6,413 bases of DNA from an uncultured Clostridia bacterium (lineage in GTDB: Bacteria > Bacillota > Clostridia > TANB77 > CAG-508). A program made the position numbers and the translations under genes. How positions within the stretch are numbered: the first letter of the stretch is position 1; each line of letters opens with the position of its first letter. Under the pieces are notes generated by a model that did not search any database, was not told the origin of the DNA, and saw only the letters and a list, made by a program, of their open reading frames with translations. Positions 1 to 4,990 of this stretch are shown in pieces. The DNA lies in the NCBI GenBank assembly GCA_947625565.1, contig CANQOU010000071.1, forward strand, positions 1-6,413. Direction: 5' to 3'.

Positions 1-164
1 TCATTTATTCTTTTAGTTTCATAATGATATAACATTGCTACATCACTGTCTAGCATAACTTGTTTTCCCCTTACGTAATAAATTAAATTCTTAATATCTA
101 TTGTTTCATATTTTACTAAATTTAAGTCATTATTTACTGGTTCAATATTAGTATGATTATTCAT
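1..164 (-). CDS. ORF6N domain-containing protein, N-terminal part (runs off the window)
   Basis: The reading frame opens with ATG at 164 and stays open to the window edge, giving 54 complete codons. After a polar leader of about 20 residues it reads IYYVRGKQVMLDSDVAMLY (about residues 29-47) and then HYETKRIN. This matches the ORF6N signature (I-RG-QVMLD-DLA-LY-VETK-LN) seen at the start of phage and prophage antirepressor-like proteins, often joined to a Rha or KilA-C-type C-terminal part. Such proteins are thought to bind DNA; the exact role here is unknown. An AAGGAAGGAG ribosome site at 176-185 lies 11 bases before the ATG and fixes the start. A strong promoter lies just upstream (203-231). 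The gene sits on the 3' side of tRNA-Cys, a place where integrated elements often begin. The family call is fairly secure; the C-terminal domain and whether the gene is intact cannot be seen. Confidence 0.82.
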   Translation of the reverse strand, partial: MNNHTNIEPVNNDLNLVKYETIDIKNLIYYVRGKQVMLDSDVAMLYHYETKRIN

Positions 165-202
165 AAATAACCTAACTCCTTCCTTGTGTAAACTTTGCTT
201 AT

Positions 203-231
203 ATTTTAAAACAAGTGTTTGTGAATGTCAA
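203..231 (-). promoter_or_regulatory. Sigma-A-type promoter of the ORF6N gene
   Basis: On the minus strand a perfect -35 TTGACA (231-226) is separated by 17 bases from the -10 TAAAAT (208-203, five of six matches to TATAAT). Predicted transcription starts near 196, leaving a leader of about 30 bases that carries the ribosome site before the ATG at 164. The good match and spacing suggest constitutive or repressor-controlled expression; no clear operator palindrome was seen. Confidence 0.72.
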
Positions 232-371
232 TATATTTATACAAATAAATTATATTATATATTCCATAAAAAATAATAAATTCAAAACCAAGTATTCGAA
301 CTGGAGGAGTAATTTTTTATATAAAAACCATTATTCCAAAAGTGCTTATTTGTTAATATTTGTAAAAAATG

Positions 372-414
372 TTAATGTAGTCTTTATGAAAAATTAATGT
401 AGTGTTAATGTAGT
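372..414. repeat. Three copies of TTAATGTAGT
   Basis: The decamer TTAATGTAGT occurs at 372-381, 394-403 and 405-414, with start-to-start spacings of 22 and 11 bases, that is about two helical turns and one. On the minus strand it reads ACTACATTAA. The periodic spacing would suit a protein bound on one face of the helix, but the sequence is AT-rich and may be a slippage product. It lies about 140 bases upstream of the ORF6N promoter. Confidence 0.6.
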
Positions 415-490
415 TTTGGAAAATTATAAAAAATTGAAAGAAATCATAAAAAAGTTGAAACGCCTGATATAAAAAGCTTTAGACATTTAC

Positions 491-528
491 AAAAATTCCA
501 CAAAATTCTTAAAAATCTGTGGAATTTT
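491..528 (-). terminator. Rho-independent terminator after the tRNA genes
   Basis: The arms AAAATTCCACA (492-502) and TGTGGAATTTT (518-528) are perfect 11-base complements around a 15-base loop that is itself AT-rich and partly self-complementary. Read on the minus strand, the hairpin starts 9 bases after the CCA end of tRNA-Cys and finishes in a run of five T. The position and U-tract fit the end of the tRNA transcript. The stem is mostly A-T, so termination may be moderate. Confidence 0.65.
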
Positions 529-537
529 AAAATACTT

Positions 538-611
538 TGGAGGCGCCACCCGGAATCGAACCGGGGATCAGAGTTTTGCAGACTCGTGCCTTACCGCTTG
601 GCTATAGCGCC
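538..611 (-). tRNA. tRNA-Cys (anticodon GCA)
   Basis: A full 74-base cloverleaf with the CCA end encoded (540-538). Acceptor GGCGCTA pairs with TGGCGCC, including one U6-G67 pair. The D arm is GCC-AAGCGGTAA-GGC, the anticodon loop CTGCAAA gives GCA, and the T arm is CCCGG-TTCGATT-CCGGG. The discriminator base is U73, the main identity element of bacterial tRNA-Cys. The outer anticodon-stem pair 27-43 is a C-U mismatch, leaving four good pairs. It is the second gene of a Gly-Cys tRNA pair, 29 bases after tRNA-Gly, and is followed by a terminator. Confidence 0.96.
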
Positions 612-640
612 ATATTCTTTTATTGTATATTAAAAAAATA

Positions 641-716
641 TGGAGCGGGAAACGGGGCTCAAACCCGCGACCTCTGCCTTGGCAAGGCAGCGCTCTATCA
701 ACTGAGCTATTCCCGC
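641..716 (-). tRNA. tRNA-Gly (anticodon GCC)
   Basis: A full 76-base cloverleaf with encoded CCA. Acceptor GCGGGAA/TTCCCGC is perfectly paired, the D stem is GCTC/GAGC, the anticodon stem CTGCC/GGCAG encloses TTGCCAA (anticodon GCC), the T stem is GCGGG/CCCGT, and the discriminator is U73. The D loop AGTTGATA has G18 A19 instead of G18 G19, and the T loop TTTGAGC has U56 instead of C56. These two positions form the D-loop/T-loop tertiary pair, so the change is compensatory (A19-U56). It is the first gene of the tRNA transcript. GCC reads GGC and GGU glycine codons. Confidence 0.96.
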
Positions 717-741
717 AAATTTTTTTATTAAATACTTATAT

Positions 742-770
742 ATAATAGCAGATTTTGGATATATTGTCAA
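742..770 (-). promoter_or_regulatory. Promoter of the tRNA-Gly/tRNA-Cys operon
   Basis: On the minus strand TTGACA (770-765) is followed after exactly 17 bases by TATTAT (747-742). Transcription would start near 735, about 19 bases before the 5' end of tRNA-Gly. It lies between the end of the upstream gene (801) and the tRNAs, so the tRNAs do not depend on read-through. The six-of-six -35 box suits a stable-RNA promoter. Confidence 0.75.
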
Positions 771-800
771 TATATGGGTTCTAAAAAATCACTATCTAGT

Positions 801-2276
801 TTAATTTCCAATTGGTGCAAAATCATCTGTTACTATATTCTTATCACTTATATAATTTTCAATCTCTGTATTTAGTAAGTCTTCATATTCTGTTTGATTT
901 TCTTCATTTATTTCTGGATTTCCTTTTATTCCAACTAATATAAAATTTTGAGTTTCTGCTTTATCTACATTGTTTCTTACTTTATATAGCTTTACATCAT
1001 CAAATACAGCTTTATAGGTTGCGTATTCATATTCAATAAATTTGGCTTTTTCTCCTTCTAATGCTGAAATAATATTAGTTATTACAACACCGTTTTTATT
1101 AAGTCTTGCTTTTACTTTTGACATAGCTTCATAAGTAGTTAACTCAAATGGCGCATTTAAACCTTTAAATGCGTCTATTAAAATGGTGTCATAAGTTTTT
1201 TCACTATAATTTAAATAGCTTCTACCATCTTGATGATAAATATTCAATTTTGGATTTTTAGTATCTAGGTCAAATTCTTCTTGCGCAATTTTTGTCATTT
1301 CAGGGTCAATTTCTACAACATCTATATTATTATCTTTATATTTTTTTAGATAATGCTTTGGATATGTATAAGCTGCTCCACCTATCATAAGGGTGTTTAT
1401 TGCATTTTTGTTATAATATGAAAACAAATCATAATATGTTAAATATTTTGCTCCCATTTCTCCTGTTTTTTCATTTATATATGACTCTAATCCTGTATCT
1501 ACTTGTAATGTTTTATAATTTGTATTTTCTCCTACAGTTATGTTTTTAATCCACATTCTACTATATTCAGTGTCTATGTCTTTTATGATATCTGGATGTG
1601 TATTTTTAAATAAATACTTACCAATAAAAGTAAATACAATAATCGCTATTAATGTAGCAATTGCAAATAATATGCTCTTTACTGTCTTATTTGGATATAT
1701 TGATATAGCAAGTATTAATAATAATATACCACTTCCTAATATTATATTACTTACTCCAATTTGTGGAATTAAAATAAATCCTGCAAAAAATGTCCCAAAA
1801 ATACTTCCAATAGTTGAAATAGAAGATATTTTTCCAGAAACAGTTCCTACTTGCATTTGTTCATTATTTTTGAGCTTTACGCAAATTGGAGATACTGTTG
1901 CTAACATAAAGCTTGGTATTCCAAATAAAAACGTAGAAGAAATTATAGCAACAGCAATAAGCTGTTCACTCCAAATTGTTGCAAGCCCATTAACAATCAC
2001 TGTTTCTAATATTGGAATTATACTTATTGCAATTGCAGTTATCCATATAAATTGAGATAAATCTTTTATATTTTGCTCTTTATCTGCAAGTTTTCCACCT
2101 ATCAAGTATCCTAGGCTCATACATATCAACATTATTCCAATAATAGAAGTCCATATTAAATTAGAGCTTCCTACATATGGTGATAATACTCTAGCTGCTA
2201 CAAGCTCTAATATCATTGTCATTGCTCCACAAATAAATACTGTTATTTCTAGTTGATATGATTTTATTTTCTTCAT
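801..2276 (-). CDS. Fused MFS/spermidine synthase-like membrane protein
   Basis: This 491-residue protein has two parts. Residues about 9-220 hold roughly seven hydrophobic helices (near 9-31, 41-60, 74-95, 104-131, 150-170, 176-194 and 200-222). Residues about 235-491 resemble spermidine synthase: a Rossmann nucleotide site LMIGGAAYTYP (296-306), VVEIDPEM (320-327) with an acidic ribose-binding position, QDGRSYL (349-355), ILIDAF (365-370) in place of the usual catalytic-loop D-S-S-D, and a terminal TDDFAPIGN (483-491). Classical SpeE is soluble, about 280 residues, and has GGGDG; here it is GGAAY, so aminopropyl transfer is not assured. It may act on another substrate using decarboxylated or ordinary S-adenosylmethionine. 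The ATG lies 3 bases after the topA stop, and its AAAGGA site (2290-2285) is within the last topA codons, so the two genes are probably cotranscribed and translationally coupled. No strong terminator follows. The family call is good; the reaction is not known. Confidence 0.85.
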   Translation of the reverse strand: MKKIKSYQLEITVFICGAMTMILELVAARVLSPYVGSSNLIWTSIIGIMLICMSLGYLIGGKLADKEQNIKDLSQFIWITAIAISIIPILETVIVNGLATIWSEQLIAVAIISSTFLFGIPSFMLATVSPICVKLKNNEQMQVGTVSGKISSISTIGSIFGTFFAGFILIPQIGVSNIILGSGILLLILAISIYPNKTVKSILFAIATLIAIIVFTFIGKYLFKNTHPDIIKDIDTEYSRMWIKNITVGENTNYKTLQVDTGLESYINEKTGEMGAKYLTYYDLFSYYNKNAINTLMIGGAAYTYPKHYLKKYKDNNIDVVEIDPEMTKIAQEEFDLDTKNPKLNIYHQDGRSYLNYSEKTYDTILIDAFKGLNAPFELTTYEAMSKVKARLNKNGVVITNIISALEGEKAKFIEYEYATYKAVFDDVKLYKVRNNVDKAETQNFILVGIKGNPEINEENQTEYEDLLNTEIENYISDKNIVTDDFAPIGN

Positions 2277-2279
2277 ATT

Positions 2280-4340
2280 TTATTTCCTTTTTTTATTAGT
2301 TTTTTTAGTTTTTTTCTTCGTATTAGTTTTTTTAAATTCTTGAGCCTCTTCAGGATTCCATTTTTCTCCTTCTTTTGGTTTATTCCAAGATATATAATCA
2401 CATTTTTCAGGATTATTTTCACAAATATAATATGTTCTTCTTTTTTTAGTTTTCCTTACCTGCACTGTTGCTCCACATTTTGGGCATGGTACATCTATTA
2501 TTTCAATTATTGGTTTTGCATTTTTACATTCAGGATATCCAGGGCAAGCTAAAAATTTTCCATATCTTCCATATTTATATACCATCATTCTTCCACATTT
2601 TTCACATTTTACGTCAGAAACTTCTTCTACTAATTCTACATGTTCCAATTCTTTTTCTACTTTTTTCAATTCTTTTTCAAATGGTGTATAGAATTCTTTT
2701 ATCATTCTTTTCCATTGTTCTTTTCCTTCTGCAATTTCATCAAATTGATTTTCTATTTTAGCCGTAAATTCTACATTGATTACGTCTGCAAAGTTCTCTG
2801 TTAATAACTTATTAACAATTCTTCCTAATTCTGTTGGACAAAGTTGTTTTTGTTCCTTTTCTATGTATCTTCTTTCTAAAATAGTTGTAATAGTAGGTGA
2901 ATATGTACTTGGTCTTCCTATTCCTTTTTCTTCCAAGGCTTTAACTAAACTTGCTTCAGTATAACGTGCTGGTGGTTCTGTAAAGCTTTGCTTTGGCTCC
3001 AATTTTTTTAATTTTACTTCTTGATTTTTCTGAAGTTCTGGTAACATTCCTTCTTCTTGTTCTTCTTTTCCATCAGTTCCTTCTACATACAATGTCATAA
3101 AACCTTTAAATTTCAGATTTTGTCCATTTGCTTTAAACTCATAGCCATTTGAATTTACAGTTACTGCCATTGTGTCATATATAGCAGGTTTCATTTGACT
3201 TGCCATAAAACGGTTATATATTAAGCGATATAATTTAAATTGATCTGGAGTTAAATAATCCTTTATACTGTCTGGCGCAATGTTGATATATGTTGGTCTA
3301 ATACCTTCATGTGCATCCTGTGCATCTTTTCCTGTCTGATAGTATCTATTTTCGTAATAACTGTCTCCATAAATTTTAGTTATCTGTTCTTTTGCAGCTT
3401 TTCTAGCTTCTTCTGAAATTCTCGTTGAATCTGTTCTCATATACGTGATTAAACCTACTGAGCCTTGTTCTGGTATCTTAACACCTTCGTAAAGCATTTG
3501 TGCGACTGACATTGTCTTTTTTAGCGTAAATCCCAATTTTCTAGATGCTTCTTGTTGCATTGTACTAGTTGTAAAAGGAGGCGCTGGATTTCTTTTTCTT
3601 TCTCCTTTTTTTACTTCTGTAATTATGTATTTCTCATTTTTTACTGCTTTTATAATCTCATCCACTTCTTCTTGTGAATGAATTTCTTGTTTTTTTCCGT
3701 CCTTTCCAAAAAAATGTGCTTGAAATTCTTTTTTAGTTTCTTTATCTTCTAAATTGGCGTAGATATTCCAATATTCTTCTGGAATGAAATTTTCAATTTC
3801 TTCTTCTCTGTCAACAATCAATTTTACTGCTACTGATTGCACTCTACCTGCTGATAGTCCTCTCTTCACTTTTTTCCATAATACAGGACTAATTTTATAT
3901 CCTACTATTCTATCAAGCACTCTTCTTGCTTGTTGAGCATCAACTAAATTAACATCAATGTTTCTTGGCTCTTTAATTGCTTTTTGTACTGCAGTTTTGG
4001 TAATTTCGTTAAAAGTAACTCTTGTAATATTTTTTGCATCCTCTTTTAATATATTTGCTAAATGCCAAGCTATTGCTTCACCTTCACGGTCAGGGTCAGT
4101 TGCTAAATATACTATTTTAGCTTGTTTGGCATCTTTTTTTAATTCTTTTATTAAATCACCTTTTCCTCGAATATTGATGTATTCAGGTTCAAAGTTATGT
4201 TCTATGTCTATTCCCATTTTTGATTTTGGTAAATCTCTAATATGTCCCATTGAAGCCACTACTTTTGTATTACCACCTAAAAATTTCTTTATTGTATTGG
4301 CTTTTGCTGGTGATTCCACTATTATCAATTTATCTGCCAT
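2280..4340 (-). CDS. topA: DNA topoisomerase I (type IA)
   Basis: TopA relaxes negative supercoils by cutting one strand through a 5'-phosphotyrosine link, without ATP. The 686-residue product is typical for Bacillota. The Toprim domain opens with LIIVESPAKA (residues 5-14, Glu9) and holds TDPDREGE (81-88, metal-binding Asp82, Asp84 and Glu86). The catalytic Tyr300 lies in GLITYMRTDS, with Arg302 beside it. GIGRPSTY (473-480) is a further conserved TopA motif. Two C4 zinc fingers follow: Cys579/582/599/605 and Cys619/622/640/647. The tail after about 668 is Lys/Thr-rich and probably binds DNA. An AGAGAGG ribosome site (4354-4348) lies 7 bases before the ATG, and MADKLIIVESPAKA is the usual N-terminus. 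Its neighbours are a DUF6514-like gene upstream and a spermidine-synthase-like membrane gene 3 bases downstream; the common Bacillota partner dprA is not adjacent here. No key residue is missing. Confidence 0.97.
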   Translation of the reverse strand: MADKLIIVESPAKANTIKKFLGGNTKVVASMGHIRDLPKSKMGIDIEHNFEPEYINIRGKGDLIKELKKDAKQAKIVYLATDPDREGEAIAWHLANILKEDAKNITRVTFNEITKTAVQKAIKEPRNIDVNLVDAQQARRVLDRIVGYKISPVLWKKVKRGLSAGRVQSVAVKLIVDREEEIENFIPEEYWNIYANLEDKETKKEFQAHFFGKDGKKQEIHSQEEVDEIIKAVKNEKYIITEVKKGERKRNPAPPFTTSTMQQEASRKLGFTLKKTMSVAQMLYEGVKIPEQGSVGLITYMRTDSTRISEEARKAAKEQITKIYGDSYYENRYYQTGKDAQDAHEGIRPTYINIAPDSIKDYLTPDQFKLYRLIYNRFMASQMKPAIYDTMAVTVNSNGYEFKANGQNLKFKGFMTLYVEGTDGKEEQEEGMLPELQKNQEVKLKKLEPKQSFTEPPARYTEASLVKALEEKGIGRPSTYSPTITTILERRYIEKEQKQLCPTELGRIVNKLLTENFADVINVEFTAKIENQFDEIAEGKEQWKRMIKEFYTPFEKELKKVEKELEHVELVEEVSDVKCEKCGRMMVYKYGRYGKFLACPGYPECKNAKPIIEIIDVPCPKCGATVQVRKTKKRRTYYICENNPEKCDYISWNKPKEGEKWNPEEAQEFKKTNTKKKTKKTNKKRK

Positions 4341-4373
4341 ATATATACCTCTCTTAACTTGTTTTCTTATAGT

Positions 4374-4402
4374 ATTCTAGCTTACTTTTTAGGTTTTTGC
4401 AA
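4374..4402 (-). promoter_or_regulatory. Probable promoter of topA
   Basis: On the minus strand TTGCAA (4402-4397, four of six) is followed after 17 bases by TAGAAT (4379-4374, five of six). Transcription would start near 4367, giving a leader of about 27 bases before the topA ATG. It lies directly after the stop codon of the upstream small gene, so topA could be made both from here and by read-through. A second possible -10, TATAAG, is at 4371-4366. Confidence 0.45.
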
Positions 4403-4407
4403 GTTTT

Positions 4408-4794
4408 TTATAAATTTTTATACAAAAATTCATATTCTTTGTCCATATCTTGTATTATATCTTCTATTCCTATTGGTGTTACTTCATATTTTTTGCATAA
4501 TGATAATATTTGTTCTATTTTTTCTTCATCTTTTGTTAAATTTTGAATATCTTTACTTTCTATCTTAGTATTATCTGGAATATATTCAGTTTTCACTATA
4601 CTTATTCCATAGTTAATCTGTCCATCTTGTTTTTCTTCATTGTCTAATCTTTTGTAATATTCTAATTTAATCGGATAAAAAATTCCTTCTTCTTCCAGTC
4701 TGGATTTTTCTATGAATTTACCTCCGTAAAATGTTTTCACTTTTAACCTCTTCTTTCTCTTTAGATTTCCATTTTTTGTAAATGGCTGTTTCAT
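4408..4794 (-). CDS. DUF6514-like small protein of unknown function
   Basis: The 128-residue product is charged and soluble, with no signal peptide or membrane segment. The N-terminus (1-20) is strongly basic. The C-terminal half has NYGISIVKTE (61-70), then KIESKDIQNLTKDEEKIEQI (77-96), then EVTPIGIEDIIQDM (104-117). This order (a beta-like YGI-I-K strand, an 'I-N-T-DE' turn, a helix, then TPI-L-D-IED) resembles the DUF6514 family of Clostridia, from memory. No function is established for it. The ATG at 4794 has only a weak ribosome site; an in-frame GTG at 4740 has a better one (AAGAGG) and would give 110 residues. It has its own promoter and lies 67 bases before topA on the same strand, so read-through into topA is possible. 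That the gene is real is likely from coding-like composition and position; the family name is less sure. Confidence 0.7.
   Translation of the reverse strand: MKQPFTKNGNLKRKKRLKVKTFYGGKFIEKSRLEEEGIFYPIKLEYYKRLDNEEKQDGQINYGISIVKTEYIPDNTKIESKDIQNLTKDEEKIEQILSLCKKYEVTPIGIEDIIQDMDKEYEFLYKNL
4747..4752 (-). promoter_or_regulatory. Ribosome site supporting an alternative GTG start
   Basis: AAGAGG (4752-4747) lies 6 bases before an in-frame GTG codon (4740-4738, Val19 of the long form). The annotated ATG at 4794 is preceded only by an A-rich stretch with GAAG. The shorter 110-residue form would start VKTFYGGKF. The sequence alone does not decide between the two starts. Confidence 0.4.
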
Positions 4795-4828
4795 AATACT
4801 TCATTTTTTGAAATATTGCAAGAGGTTT

Positions 4829-4858
4829 TTTATAAAATATTTAACTTTTCATTGACAA
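4829..4858 (-). promoter_or_regulatory. Promoter of the DUF6514-like gene
   Basis: On the minus strand TTGTCA (4858-4853, five of six) is separated by 18 bases from TATAAA (4834-4829, five of six). Transcription would start near 4822, about 28 bases before the ATG at 4794 or 82 bases before the alternative GTG. It is divergent from the plus-strand promoter at 4866-4895, with the two -35 regions only 7 bases apart. Confidence 0.5.
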
Positions 4859-4865
4859 CTTTCGA

Positions 4866-4895
4866 TTGATTTTGACACTTTTTTTATGCTATAAT
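4866..4895 (+). promoter_or_regulatory. Orphan plus-strand promoter with extended -10
   Basis: A perfect extended -10, TGCTATAAT (4887-4895), stands 18 bases after TTGATT (4866-4871, four of six). A TTGACA at 4872-4877 is also present but only 12 bases from this -10. Transcription would begin near 4902 and run toward the 3' end of dinB, where no plus-strand gene exists. The AT-rich setting makes chance matches possible, but the full TGnTATAAT is a strong signal. Confidence 0.45.
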
Positions 4896-4901
4896 AATAT
4901 T

Positions 4902-4990
4902 ATAATTGGTCTTTAATTTTTATTGTTCTCTTTAAATTTGTTATTTCTGGGAATTAAAGCAGGTCTTTTTAAGACCTGTTCCCTATTTGA
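4902..4990 (+). ncRNA. Candidate small RNA antisense to the dinB 3' end
   Basis: This is the predicted transcript from the orphan promoter at 4866-4895. It can form two stems: CTTTAATT (4911-4918) with AATTAAAG (4952-4959), and the hairpin CAGGTCTT/AAGACCTG (4960-4978), the latter extended by GGGAA/TTCCC. GGTCTT also occurs at 4908-4913 and could pair with AAGACC (4971-4976) instead, so two folds compete. A T-rich tail (TATTTGAATTTT) follows. No ribosome site or start codon is seen. It does not resemble an RNA family I can name; the call is an inference from promoter plus structure, and the 3' end is a guess. Confidence 0.25.
4949..4983 (-). terminator. Hairpin directly after the dinB stop codon
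   Basis: CAGGTCTT (4960-4967) and AAGACCTG (4971-4978) form an 8-base perfect stem with a 3-base loop. Outer arms GGGAA (4949-4953) and TTCCC (4979-4983) can add five pairs across a 6-base bulge. It overlaps the last base of the dinB stop codon, as expected of a terminator or 3' stabilising structure. On the minus strand the tail is CTTTAATT, not a clean U-run; on the plus strand the tail is T-rich. It may work in both directions. Confidence 0.5.

Larger units (their letters stand above)
165..490. other. Gene-free AT-rich stretch
   Basis: Between the ORF6N start and the tRNA terminator there are about 325 bases with no credible gene. A 60-codon open frame on the plus strand (215-397) has no ribosome site, overlaps the ORF6N promoter and encodes a low-complexity N/I/Y/K-rich string, so it is rejected. 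The stretch holds the ORF6N promoter (203-231), a triple 10-base repeat (372-414) and otherwise plain AT-rich DNA. Confidence 0.6.

Noticed and set aside
292..310. TTCGAACTGGAGGAG as a tRNA remnant or ribosome site
   Set aside because: The T-loop-like TTCGAAC is not backed by any stem, and no start codon with a meaningful frame follows the GGAGGAG.
215..397. 60-codon open frame on the plus strand
   Set aside because: No ribosome site, overlaps the ORF6N promoter, and the low-complexity N/I/Y/K composition is expected of AT-rich non-coding DNA.
537..731. 64-codon open frame on the plus strand
   Set aside because: It is the complement of two tRNA genes; the 'PPGIEPG' and 'GAQTRDL' strings are the classic false peptides read from tRNA antisense.
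781..803. Possible terminator after the membrane-enzyme gene
   Set aside because: Only a 3-4 base stem (ACT/AGT) precedes the T6 run; too weak to call, so read-through into the tRNA region cannot be excluded.
1540..2055. 171-codon open frame on the plus strand
   Set aside because: Lies fully antisense to the membrane-enzyme gene and mirrors its hydrophobic segments; no ribosome site.
3958..4380. 140-codon open frame on the plus strand
   Set aside because: Antisense shadow of the conserved topA N-terminus, with no support of its own.
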